From positions 1-64,000 of the forward strand of contig NZ_JASAOF010000004.1 of the NCBI RefSeq assembly GCF_029952525.1: 64,000 bases of DNA, written 5' to 3'. This DNA is from Saccharopolyspora ipomoeae. GTDB lineage: Bacteria; Actinomycetota; Actinomycetes; Mycobacteriales; Pseudonocardiaceae. Positions 54,444 to 62,635 of this stretch are shown here, piece after piece. Positions within the stretch are counted from its first letter, which is position 1, and every line of letters begins with the position of its first letter. The notes below the pieces were generated by a model. The model worked only from the letters and a program-made list of their open reading frames with translations, ran no database searches and was not told the DNA's origin. Made by a program: the position numbers and the translations under genes.

Positions 54444-55937
54444 TCATCTCGCGGTGCAGAAGATCGAGTGCCAGCCCGTCGCTCCATCCGGGACGGTCGG
54501 CACCCGTTGCGGCGTCTGCGTGGTGCCCGCCCGGTCCGTGGCCCGGCATTCCACGGTTCGCCCACCGGGAGGGAGTTCGAGCTCGGCGCGCCACATCCGC
54601 CAGGTGTGGCCCGAGACCTCTGTGGACAGTTGCGCGTCCCGCCACGGGCCGCCGTCCACCCGGACCTCGACCCGGGCGATGCCGTGCGGCTGCGCCCACG
54701 CCGTTCCCGCCGCGGTGAACCGCCCGGCGGGCACCTTCTCGAACGGTTTCGGCCGGTCGATTCGGGACTGCGCCTTGATCGGCGCGCGCTGCGCCCAACC
54801 CCGCTGCTCCCAGTAGGTCTCCCGGTCGAAAGTGGTCAGCTCCAGGTCGACCAGCCACTTGGTGGCCGAGACGTAGCCGTAGAGCCCGGAGGTCACCATC
54901 CGGACGGGGAACCCGTGCTCGGCGGGCAGCGGTTCTCCGTTCATGCCGTAGGCGAGCAGCGCGGGGCGGTCCGGGTCGGCGAGCACGTCGACCGGGGTGC
55001 CCGCGGTGTACCCGTCGATGCTGGTGCTGAAGACCTGCTCGGCTCCCGGACGGACTCCGGCTTCGCGCAGGACGTCCCGGATCGGCACCCCGGTGAAGTC
55101 GGCGGTCGACGTGTAGGGACCACCGACCTCGTTGGACACGCACGTCATGGTGATCGTGCGAGTCTCCTGCGGGCGGCGGAGCAGGTCGTCGAGGGACAGC
55201 GCGAGCTCGCGATCGACCATGCCGTGAACCCGCAACCGCCACGAATCCGGATCCACCCGGGGAACCGCCAGCGCGGTGTCCACGCGGTAGAAATCGGCGT
55301 TCGAGGTGCGGAACGCCGGGGTGCCGTTGGCGGCGAAGTCCGCGCCTCCCGGAATCGGCTGCGGCGCCGGAACGCGACGGGCGAGCGCTTCGCGCGCGCG
55401 GCCGTCCGGTCGCTGCGCCAGCGCGGAGCCGCCGAGAGCCCCGATCAACGACCCGGCCGCAAGACCACCGGCGGTGAGCAGGAACCGCCTCCGCCCCGCC
55501 GGCGGCTCGGCTTCGGACGCGGACCGGTGCAGGGCGACGAACGCGCCCACCCCGGCGACGGTGGCGGCCAGCGAGGGCAACATCCCGAGCACGCCCACGT
55601 CGGGCCGGGCCGCGGCCGCCACGACGCCCAGCAGCCCGAACGCGGCGATCAGCACCGCGCCGGGTGCGGGCCCGCTGCGCGACACCAGCCCCGCGACGGC
55701 CGCAAGCAGACCGATGACCACCGCCATCCCCGCCAGCAGCACGAGCTTGTCCGATTCGCCGAACCACCGGATGGCCAGCGCCTTGACCGGTTCCGGGGTC
55801 AGGTCGATCGCGGTGTTCCCGACGGCCAGGAACGGGGAGGCGTTCTGCTCGACCAGCCCGGAGAGCAGGTGCCCGGCGGCGAGAGCCGACGCGACGGCCA
55901 GCATCCCGGAAAGCGCGCGGATCGCGGTTGATCTCAT
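54444..55937 (-). CDS. Membrane-bound molybdopterin oxidoreductase, sulfite-oxidase fold
   Basis: 497 residues. About four N-terminal transmembrane segments (residues 5-165), then an exported domain of the sulfite oxidase/MsrP fold: FYRVDTALAVPRVDPDSWRLRVHGMV, Mo ligand Cys266 in TMTCVSNEVGG, PAEHGFPVRMVTSGLYGY and WLVDLEL, with a C-terminal immunoglobulin-like dimerisation domain (IARVEVRVDGGPW). Substrate unknown (sulfite or sulfoxide). ATG 55937 with GAGGGG upstream, 41 bases after the DUF1295 stop, so probably in the cfa-DUF1295 operon. Confidence 0.9.
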   Translation of the reverse strand: MRSTAIRALSGMLAVASALAAGHLLSGLVEQNASPFLAVGNTAIDLTPEPVKALAIRWFGESDKLVLLAGMAVVIGLLAAVAGLVSRSGPAPGAVLIAAFGLLGVVAAAARPDVGVLGMLPSLAATVAGVGAFVALHRSASEAEPPAGRRRFLLTAGGLAAGSLIGALGGSALAQRPDGRAREALARRVPAPQPIPGGADFAANGTPAFRTSNADFYRVDTALAVPRVDPDSWRLRVHGMVDRELALSLDDLLRRPQETRTITMTCVSNEVGGPYTSTADFTGVPIRDVLREAGVRPGAEQVFSTSIDGYTAGTPVDVLADPDRPALLAYGMNGEPLPAEHGFPVRMVTSGLYGYVSATKWLVDLELTTFDRETYWEQRGWAQRAPIKAQSRIDRPKPFEKVPAGRFTAAGTAWAQPHGIARVEVRVDGGPWRDAQLSTEVSGHTWRMWRAELELPPGGRTVECRATDRAGTTQTPQRVPTVPDGATGWHSIFCTAR

Positions 55938-55978
55938 GCCCCTCGTTCGTCGCGAGGTCCCGGCCGGATTGGTCGGGC

Positions 55979-56737
55979 TCAGCGCCTTCTCGGCGGCATC
56001 GGCAGGAAACCGCTGGTGCGCTCGACGTAGTCGGCATAACCCGGTCGCCGCTCGCGCAACCGCTCCTCCAGCAGGGGTTTGCCGGTGCCCCGCGCGAGCA
56101 GCCACGTCATCAGCACCGGCGAGAGCGCGGTGAGCGGACCCGGCCAGTGCTGGCAGGCCATCAGGTAGACGCCCCACCACGCGCAGGCGTCGCCGAAGTA
56201 GTTCGGGTGGCGCGTGTAGCGCCACAGCCCGCGATCGAGGACCTTCCCGGCGTTGGCGGGGTCAGCTCGGAAGCGCCGCAGCTGCTCGTCGCCGACCGCC
56301 TCGAAGAACATCCCGACCGCCCACACGGCGGTGCCGACCGCGCTCCAGGCCCCGATGCCGGGGCCGGCGAACAGCACGGGCAGCGCGACGAACCACATCG
56401 CCACGCCCTGGACCAGGTAGACGCGGGCGAACATGCGCAACGCGGGGAACCGGCGCGCGCGTGCCGCCATCGTCACGTACCGCGGGTCCTCGGGCAGCCC
56501 GGAGTTGCGCCGGTGCAGGTGCACCGCCAGCCGGATCCCCCACACGACCACGAGCGCCGCGGGCAGCGCACCGGTCCGCCCGGTCGCGAACGACACGGCC
56601 GCGATGAGCGCGAAACCCGCTCCCCAGGTGGTGTCGATGGTGTCGTAGCGTCCGCGCGGTCGGGCGAGCGCGAACGTCGCGGTCACCGCGAACAGCGCGA
56701 CGGCCAGCGCCAGCGCGATGGCGACGGCCGAGCTCAT
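55979..56737 (-). CDS. DUF1295 steroid-reductase-like membrane protein
   Basis: 252 residues and six or seven transmembrane segments. RYDTIDTTWGAGFALIA and the C-terminal RGLWRYTRHPNYFGDACAWWGVYLMA are typical of DUF1295, related to 5-alpha-reductases and isoprenylcysteine methyltransferases. A homologue (Rv0446c as recalled) sits in the mycobacterial sigK locus beside ufaA1. It may reduce or modify the methylated fatty acid. ATG 56737 overlaps the methyltransferase stop (ATGA). Confidence 0.88.
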   Translation of the reverse strand: MSSAVAIALALAVALFAVTATFALARPRGRYDTIDTTWGAGFALIAAVSFATGRTGALPAALVVVWGIRLAVHLHRRNSGLPEDPRYVTMAARARRFPALRMFARVYLVQGVAMWFVALPVLFAGPGIGAWSAVGTAVWAVGMFFEAVGDEQLRRFRADPANAGKVLDRGLWRYTRHPNYFGDACAWWGVYLMACQHWPGPLTALSPVLMTWLLARGTGKPLLEERLRERRPGYADYVERTSGFLPMPPRRR

Positions 56738-58026
56738 CGCACGACCTCCCGCAACACCGGCGGAATCCCGCTGGCTCCCCGCTCGTCCGGTCGCACGGCG
56801 ACGATCTGGTCCACTCCCATCCGGTTCTCCTCGAAGGCAAGCTGCCCGCCGGCCAGGTAGAGCCGCCACACCCGGTGCTGCTCGGGCCCGAGCATCCGCT
56901 CTGCCTGCTCGTGCTGCTCGTCGAGTGTGCGTGCCCACTCGCGCACGGTGGCCACGTAGTGCTCCCGCATCGACTCCACGTCGCGCACCTCGAAACCGCC
57001 CGCTTCGAGCCGTTCGAGGGTGCGCCCCACCGGGACCATCGTCATGTCCGGGGCGATGTAGGAGCAGATGAACGCGCCACCGCCCGGTGCCGCCGCGCCG
57101 GCGCGGGACATCTGCTGCAGCAGCAGCCGACCGCGCGGGCGCAGCATCCGGTGCAGGGTGGCGACGTACTCGTCGTACCGGGACTCCCCGACGTGCTCGC
57201 CCATCTCCACGCTGGCCACCGCGTCGTAGGGCACGCCCGCCAGTTCCCGGTAGTCCTGCAGCCACACGCGCACCCGCCCCTGCAGGCCGAGCTGCGTCAC
57301 CCGGCGCTCGATGTGCTCGAACTGGCTGCGCGACAACGTGATCCCGGTCGCCTCGACGCCGTGGTGCCGGGCGGCGTGCAGCAGCAGGGAGCCCCAGCCA
57401 CAACCGACGTCGAGCAGTCGCATGCCGGGCCGCAACCCGAGCTTGTGGCAGATCAGCTCCAGCTTGGCCTCCTGCGCGGTCGGCAGGTCTTCCCCACCGG
57501 TCGGGAAGTATCCGCAGGAGTAAGCCATCGCCGGGTCGAGCAGCAGCGCGTAGAAGTCGTTGCCCACGTCGTAGTGGTGCGCGATCGCCGCGCGGTCGCG
57601 CCACCGGGTGTGCAACCGGCCGGACAACCGCGCCTCTGCTGCCGGGATGCGCGGCCTCGGGCCGACCGCGCCCAGGCGCAGTGCGGCCCGCGCGACGTCC
57701 CGCCACTCGCGCGCACCCATTCCCCATCCGCTGATCCCGTGCTCGCGCACCGCCGCCCAGCAGCGGCGAAGCCCGTCGGTGAGGTCACCGTCGACGTCGA
57801 GGTCCCCTGAGACGAAAGCGCGCGCCAGCCCCAGCTCACCCGGGCTCCACAGGAAGTGCCGCAGCGCCGCCCGCCTGCGCAGCACCACCTGCGGTCCCGA
57901 CGCCGGACCGGCGGTGCTGCCGTCCCAGGCGCGCACCCCGATCGGCAGCGGCACGCCGAAGGTGCCACCGACGATCTCCTCCATGATGTCCGCAGCTCCG
58001 CTGCGGGTCGTGCTCATCAGCGCCAC
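56734..58026 (-). CDS. Cyclopropane-fatty-acid-synthase-like methyltransferase 1
   Basis: Transfers a methyl group from SAM to an unsaturated acyl chain of phospholipids. 430 residues: N-terminal domain, then AIAHHYDVGNDFYALLLDPAMAYSCGYF, SAM site LLDVGCGWGSLLLHAA, GITLSRSQ, VASVEMGEHVG and C-terminal VWRLYLAGGQLAFEENRMGVDQ. GTG 58026 with GGAGG five bases upstream. Operon with DUF1295 and probably the Mo enzyme; a SigK-type promoter lies at 58062-58089. Distinct from copy 2 (60749), so the two may give different products. Confidence 0.92.
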   Translation of the reverse strand: MALMSTTRSGAADIMEEIVGGTFGVPLPIGVRAWDGSTAGPASGPQVVLRRRAALRHFLWSPGELGLARAFVSGDLDVDGDLTDGLRRCWAAVREHGISGWGMGAREWRDVARAALRLGAVGPRPRIPAAEARLSGRLHTRWRDRAAIAHHYDVGNDFYALLLDPAMAYSCGYFPTGGEDLPTAQEAKLELICHKLGLRPGMRLLDVGCGWGSLLLHAARHHGVEATGITLSRSQFEHIERRVTQLGLQGRVRVWLQDYRELAGVPYDAVASVEMGEHVGESRYDEYVATLHRMLRPRGRLLLQQMSRAGAAAPGGGAFICSYIAPDMTMVPVGRTLERLEAGGFEVRDVESMREHYVATVREWARTLDEQHEQAERMLGPEQHRVWRLYLAGGQLAFEENRMGVDQIVAVRPDERGASGIPPVLREVVR

Positions 58027-58061
58027 GCTCGCCTCCCGGGTCGGATGCCTCCTCCTCGTCC

Positions 58062-58089
58062 ATTCGTCGCGGGCGCGGGGTCGGACTGG
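58062..58089 (-). promoter_or_regulatory. SigK-type promoter of the leftward methyltransferase operon
   Basis: Minus strand: CCAGTC (58084-58089), 16-base spacer, ACGAAT (58062-58067); start codon at 58026. Weaker match than the other two but with identical spacing. Confidence 0.5.
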
Positions 58090-58112
58090 TGAACGTGTTC
58101 GTGGTCACAGGA

Positions 58113-58140
58113 GCAATCCGCACGCGCGCGGGACACGAAT
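58113..58140 (+). promoter_or_regulatory. SigK-type promoter of the rightward operon
   Basis: GCAATC (58113-58118), 16-base spacer, ACGAAT (58135-58140), then CC; the ATG at 58148 lies 7 bases after the -10, so the mRNA may be leaderless. It would drive hydrolase, flavoprotein, DUF1365, methyltransferase 2, sigK and rskA, giving autoregulation. Confidence 0.6.
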
Positions 58141-58147
58141 CCAGGGC

Positions 58148-58771
58148 ATGCACGAACCGAACCTCCGCGTTCTGACATCGTCTGAGACGCCACCGCGGAC
58201 AGTCTTGCTGGCGCTGCACGGCGGGCGGCCGGTCAGCCGCGCGCCCGTGCGGGGAACGCGGCTCGCCTACCGACGGATGTTCCCGCTCGCCCGCGCCGGG
58301 CACCGCTCGGACGTCTCGGTGTGGGTGCTGCGCAACCGGGTGCGGGGCTGGAACGAGCCCGCGTTGGACGCGGTCTGCGACGCGCGCCGTGCGATCGAGG
58401 TGATCCGCGGTTCGCACAGGGGTGCCCGGATCGCGCTGCTGGGGCATTCGATGGGCGGACGGGTCGCGCTGCGGCTGGCCGGTGAACCGGACGTGGTGGG
58501 CGTGTGCGCGCTCGCGCCGTGGACGACCGAGGACGATGCGGTCGAGCAGCTCACCGGCCGGATCGTGCGGATCGTGCACGGCGACCGGGACCGGACGATC
58601 CCGCCGGAGACATCGCTGGCCTACGCTCGCCGCGCGCGGCGGGCGGGCGCGGCGGTCTCGCGGCACGTGATCGGCGGCTCCGGCCACGCGATGCTGCGCC
58701 GCGCCGAGGAGTGGAACGCTCAGGTCGCCGCGTTCGCCCTGGACTGCGCCGCCGCGTGGAGCCCGCGATGA
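58148..58771 (+). CDS. Alpha/beta hydrolase
   Basis: 207 residues with no signal peptide. TVLLALHGGRP oxyanion region, nucleophile in GHSMGGRVALRL, RIVHGDRDRTIPPE with the acid and GGSGHAML with the His. Small serine hydrolase of unknown substrate. ATG 58148 directly after the SigK-type promoter. First gene of the rightward operon, coupled by ATGA to the flavoprotein. Not part of the mycobacterial sigK locus as I recall it, so an addition here. Confidence 0.85.
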   Translation: MHEPNLRVLTSSETPPRTVLLALHGGRPVSRAPVRGTRLAYRRMFPLARAGHRSDVSVWVLRNRVRGWNEPALDAVCDARRAIEVIRGSHRGARIALLGHSMGGRVALRLAGEPDVVGVCALAPWTTEDDAVEQLTGRIVRIVHGDRDRTIPPETSLAYARRARRAGAAVSRHVIGGSGHAMLRRAEEWNAQVAAFALDCAAAWSPR

Positions 58772-60030
58772 GCCGGGAACGCGTCGGGGTCGTGGGCGCC
58801 GGGGTCTCCGGGCTGACCGCCGCGCACCTGCTGTCCCGCGCGCACGACGTGGTGCTGTTCGAAGGTGACGACCGGCTGGGCGGGCACGCCCACACCCACG
58901 ACGTCCGCACCGCCGACGGTCGCGTGATCGCCGTCGACAGCGGGTTCATCGTGCACAACTCGCGCACGTACCCGCAGTTGCTCCGGCTGTTCCGAGAGCT
59001 GGGAGTGTCCACGAGGGACACCGAGATGTCGATGAGCGTGCGGTGCCGGGGTTGCGGGCTGGAGTACGCGGGCGCCAAGCGGCTCGGCGGGCTGTTCCCG
59101 CGCGCGCAGAACGTCCGCGACCTCCGCTACCTGCGCACGCTGTCGCAGGTGCGTCGGTTCCACCGGGAAGCCGGTGCACTGCTCGACCGGCCGCGCGGCG
59201 ATGCGCGGACGCTCGCCGAGTTCCTGACCGACGGGCGGTACTCCCGCCACTTCACGGAGCACTTCGCGATCCCCCTGGTCTCCGCGGTCTGGTCCGCCGG
59301 ACCGGCCACCAGCGGGCGGTACCCGGCGCGCTACCTGTTCGAGTTCCTGCGGCACCACGGGATGCTGTCGATCGGCGGTTCCCCGACCTGGCGCACCGTG
59401 ATCGGCGGGTCCCGGGAGTACGTGTTGCGGATCGGGAAGCAGCTGCAGGCGGTGCGCACCGCGACGCCGGTGCGCTCGGTGCGCAGGCTGTCCGACCGGG
59501 TCGAGGTCCGTTCCGCCACCGACGAGGTGCACGAGTTCGACCGCGTGGTCGTGGCCACCCACGCGGACCAAGCGCTGCGACTGCTGGACTCCCCCACCGC
59601 CGCGCAACGACGCGCGCTGGGTGCCTTCGAGTACTCGGAGAACGCGACGCTGCTGCACACCGACGCGTCGGTGCTGCCGAGCAGCCGAGGCGCCAGGGCC
59701 TCCTGGAACTACCTCAAGAACAGGTGCGCGGACGTCTCGGGCGGGGCCCGGATCAGCTACGACATGAACCGGCTGATGGGGCTCGCCGAGCCCGTCGACC
59801 ACGTGGTCACGTTGAACGGCGGATCCGACGTGGACTCCCGCCGGGTGCTCGCCGAGATGCGCTACCGGCATCCGATCTACACGCCTGATTCGGTCGCGGC
59901 GCAAGCGGAACTTCCGTCGATCGGCGATGAGCGGGTGCGGTTCGCTGGCGCCTACCACGGGTGGGGCTTCCACGAGGACGGCTGCGCTTCCGGCGTGCGA
60001 GCAGCCGCGGCCTTCGGGGCGGGGTGGTGA
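58768..60030 (+). CDS. Amine-oxidase-like FAD-dependent oxidoreductase
   Basis: 420 residues. N-terminal FAD fold VGVVGAGVSGLTAAHLL, LFEGDDRLGGHAHTH, IAVDSGFIVHNSRTYPQLLRLF, and C-terminal RVRFAGAYHGWGFHEDGCASGVRAA. Family of Rv0449c in mycobacteria and of the flavoprotein next to CFA synthase in the alphaproteobacterial RpoE-ChrR regulon. Likely oxidises or desaturates the acyl chain with its CFA-type partner (inference). ATG overlaps the hydrolase stop; the stop overlaps the DUF1365 start. Confidence 0.92.
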   Translation: MSRERVGVVGAGVSGLTAAHLLSRAHDVVLFEGDDRLGGHAHTHDVRTADGRVIAVDSGFIVHNSRTYPQLLRLFRELGVSTRDTEMSMSVRCRGCGLEYAGAKRLGGLFPRAQNVRDLRYLRTLSQVRRFHREAGALLDRPRGDARTLAEFLTDGRYSRHFTEHFAIPLVSAVWSAGPATSGRYPARYLFEFLRHHGMLSIGGSPTWRTVIGGSREYVLRIGKQLQAVRTATPVRSVRRLSDRVEVRSATDEVHEFDRVVVATHADQALRLLDSPTAAQRRALGAFEYSENATLLHTDASVLPSSRGARASWNYLKNRCADVSGGARISYDMNRLMGLAEPVDHVVTLNGGSDVDSRRVLAEMRYRHPIYTPDSVAAQAELPSIGDERVRFAGAYHGWGFHEDGCASGVRAAAAFGAGW

Positions 60031-60752
60031 TCGTGCACCTCTACGACGTCGTCATCGCTCATTCCCGCGAGGTCGAGCCGCGACGCTCCTTCCGGCACCG
60101 GTCGCACACCTGGTTGGTCGACCTCGCCGACCTGCCCCGGTTGCCCGGGGCCCTGCGCTGGTTGGTCCGTTTCGACGCGCGCGACCACCTCGGCGACCCG
60201 CGGCGCAGCATCCGCGAGAACCTCGACCGCTGGTTGGCGCTGAACGGCGTGGATCTCCGGGGAGGCCGGGTCCTGATGCTCGCGGGCGCGCGGGTGCTGG
60301 GCCACGCGTTCAACCCGATCACGGTCTTCTGGTGCCATCGCCCGGACGGATCGCCGGAGTGCGTCGTCGCCGAGGTGCACAACACCTACGGCGAACGGCA
60401 CTGCTACTTGCTGCGCCCGGACGCCGACGGCGTCGGCGAGACCGACAAGCGCTTCTACGTCTCCCCTTTCCTGCCCTCCGAGGGCCGCTACCGGATGCGG
60501 TTGGAACCGCCGGGCGAGCGGCTGCGGCTGCACGTCGAGCTCGTCCACGGCGGCGGCACCGCGTTCCGCGCTGCGATGACGGGCAGGCGCCGGCGGGCGA
60601 CCCCGGCGCAGCTGCTGCGCGCGGCGTTGCGCCACCCGCTGGCACCGCGACGGACCTCCGCGCTGATCCGCCGCCACGGCATCGCGCTGTGGCTGCGGCG
60701 GGTTCCCCGCTACCGCCGCACTCCCCACATCCACCAGGAAGGAGTCCGATGA
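60027..60752 (+). CDS. DUF1365 protein
   Basis: 241 residues. IVHLYDVVIAHSREVEPRRSFRHRSHTWLVDL, then ARVLGHAFNPITVFWCH, VAEVHNTYGERHCYLL and FYVSPFLPSEGRYRMRL are the family pattern. Homologues always travel with the flavoprotein and CFA-type enzyme (Rv0448c in mycobacteria, as recalled). Activity unknown. GTG 60027 overlaps the upstream stop (GTGA); GTG 60024 is possible. Coupled by ATGA to methyltransferase 2. Confidence 0.9.
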   Translation: MIVHLYDVVIAHSREVEPRRSFRHRSHTWLVDLADLPRLPGALRWLVRFDARDHLGDPRRSIRENLDRWLALNGVDLRGGRVLMLAGARVLGHAFNPITVFWCHRPDGSPECVVAEVHNTYGERHCYLLRPDADGVGETDKRFYVSPFLPSEGRYRMRLEPPGERLRLHVELVHGGGTAFRAAMTGRRRRATPAQLLRAALRHPLAPRRTSALIRRHGIALWLRRVPRYRRTPHIHQEGVR

Positions 60753-62002
60753 CCACCACGACCACCGGCGCGCAGGAGTGCGCGGGGACCGCTCCGCCGT
60801 GGGACCTGCTCGGCGCCGCACCGAGCTCGCCGGTCCGCGCCGCGATCGCCGAGCAGCTGTTCCGGCACGCGGTGCGCGCGTTGCCGGTCCGCGTGGCGTT
60901 CGCGGGCGGCGGCGTGCTGGGCGCGGGCGGCCCGGAGTCGCCGCTCATGCGAGTCGAAGATCCGAAGGCGTTCTTCCACCGCCTCGGCGTGGACGCCAAG
61001 ATCGGCTTCGGCGAGTCCTACATGGCCGGCGAGTGGACCAGCCCGGAACCGGCGGAACTGCTGACCCCGTTCGCCGAGCGGATCGCCACGCTCGTGCCCG
61101 CACCGCTGCAAGGCGCGCGGCGCTGGGTCGAGGCCCGCCAGCCCAGCACCGAGCGGGGCACGGTCGCGGGGGCTCGGGAGAACATCCACCGCCACTACGA
61201 CCTGTCCAACGACGTCTTCGCGACGTTCCTGGACGAGACGATGACCTACTCGGCTGCGCTGTTCCCGCCCGGTGGCGACGACCTCGCCGCCGCCCAGGTC
61301 CGCAAGATCGACCGGATCCTCGACCTCGCCGCAGTCGGCCCGGGGACCGAGCTGCTGGAGATCGGCACCGGCTGGGGAGCGCTGGCCGGGCGGGCCGCCC
61401 GGCGAGGCGCCCGGGTGACCACCCTGACCCTGTCCGCCGAACAGCAGCGGTACGCGCAGGAGTTCCTTGCCGAAGGTGGTCTCGCGGACCGGGTCGAGGT
61501 GCGGCTGGCCGACTACCGGGAGATCACCGGCCGGTTCGACGCGGTCGTGAGCGTCGAGATGATCGAGGCCGTCGGCCGCGAGTTCTGGCCCGCCTACGTC
61601 AGCGCCCTGGACCGGCTGGTGGCGCCCGGTGGCCGGATCGGGCTGCAGGCGATCACCATGCCGCACGACCGGATGCTGGCCACAAGCGGTAGCTACACCT
61701 GGATCCACAAGTACATCTTCCCCGGTGGGCAGTTGCCCTCGATCGAGGCGCTGGAAGCGGCTTTCGACGAGCACACCGGCCTGCGGCGCACCGAGCGGCA
61801 CTCCTTCGGCCCCAGCTACGCGACGACGCTGCGGCACTGGCGCGAACGCTTCCTGGACCGGTGGGACGACGTCCGGGCGCTGGGCTTCAGCGAGCGCTTC
61901 CGCCGCATGTGGGAGTTCTACCTCGCCTACAGCGAGGCGGGCTTCCGCTCGGGCTACCTCGACGTGTGGCAGCTCGGATACCGCAAACCCGCGCAGGGCT
62001 GA
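60749..62002 (+). CDS. Cyclopropane-fatty-acid-synthase-like methyltransferase 2 (UfaA1 type)
   Basis: 417 residues. N-terminal domain with VDAKIGFGESYMAGEWTSPEPAELL; catalytic domain ENIHRHYDLSNDVFATFLDETMTYSAALF, SAM site LLEIGTGWGALAGRAA, TLTLSAEQQ, VVSVEMIEAVG; C-terminal WEFYLAYSEAGFRSGYLDVWQLG. Order (flavoprotein, DUF1365, this gene, sigK) equals that of mycobacterial ufaA1, which is reported to help make 10-methyl-branched stearate. ATG overlaps the DUF1365 stop. 39 bases before sigK. Confidence 0.93.
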   Translation: MTTTTTGAQECAGTAPPWDLLGAAPSSPVRAAIAEQLFRHAVRALPVRVAFAGGGVLGAGGPESPLMRVEDPKAFFHRLGVDAKIGFGESYMAGEWTSPEPAELLTPFAERIATLVPAPLQGARRWVEARQPSTERGTVAGARENIHRHYDLSNDVFATFLDETMTYSAALFPPGGDDLAAAQVRKIDRILDLAAVGPGTELLEIGTGWGALAGRAARRGARVTTLTLSAEQQRYAQEFLAEGGLADRVEVRLADYREITGRFDAVVSVEMIEAVGREFWPAYVSALDRLVAPGGRIGLQAITMPHDRMLATSGSYTWIHKYIFPGGQLPSIEALEAAFDEHTGLRRTERHSFGPSYATTLRHWRERFLDRWDDVRALGFSERFRRMWEFYLAYSEAGFRSGYLDVWQLGYRKPAQG

Positions 62003-62041
62003 ACAATGGCCCGGCGAGGGCCGGGCCCGAGAGAGGCGCAC

Positions 62042-62635
62042 ATGGAGAGCACACGCAGACCGGCCGACCAGCCGGAACCCGGGGAGCGGCCCGAGCCGCA
62101 CGAACTGCTGGTGTCCGTGGCGAAGGGCGACGAGCAGGCGTTCGCGCGGTTGTACGACCTCGTGGTCGCACCCGTGCACGGTCTCGTTCAGCGAATCGTC
62201 CGGGACACCGCGCAGTCCGAGGAGGTCACCCAGGAGGTCCTCGTGGAGGTCTGGCGCTCGGCCAGCAGGTACCGCAGCGATCGGGGCAGCGCGATGGCCT
62301 GGATCATGACGATCGCCCACCGCCGGGCGGTGGACCGGGTTCGGACCGCGCAGGCCGCCGCCGACCGGGAGACCAAGGCGGGTCGCCAGGAGCCCGGTCG
62401 GCCCTACGACGAAGTGGCCGAAGCGGTGCTCTCCCGGTTCGAGCAGCGCCAGCTGCGCCGGTGCATCGCCACCCTCACCGACCTGCAACGCGAGTCCGTG
62501 ATGCTGACCTACTACCGCGGCTACACCTACCGCGAGGCGGCCGGGTTGCTGGATGCTCCGCTCGCCACTGTGAAGACACGCCTGCGCGACGGCCTGATCC
62601 GGCTGCGCGACTGCCTGGGGGTGACCACCCGATGA
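62042..62635 (+). CDS. sigK: ECF sigma factor SigK
   Basis: 197 residues from ATG 62042 (GAGAGAGG upstream); ATG 62006 would add 12. Region 2 KGDEQAFARLYDLVVAPVHGLVQRI, SEEVTQEVLVEVWRSASRY; region 4 LTDLQRESVMLTYYRGYTYREAAGLLDAPLATVKTRLRDGLIRL. It has only two cysteines, Cys141 and Cys191, 50 apart, matching in context and spacing the redox-active pair reported in M. tuberculosis SigK (Cys133/Cys183). Coupled by ATGA to rskA. Confidence 0.92.
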   Translation: MESTRRPADQPEPGERPEPHELLVSVAKGDEQAFARLYDLVVAPVHGLVQRIVRDTAQSEEVTQEVLVEVWRSASRYRSDRGSAMAWIMTIAHRRAVDRVRTAQAAADRETKAGRQEPGRPYDEVAEAVLSRFEQRQLRRCIATLTDLQRESVMLTYYRGYTYREAAGLLDAPLATVKTRLRDGLIRLRDCLGVTTR

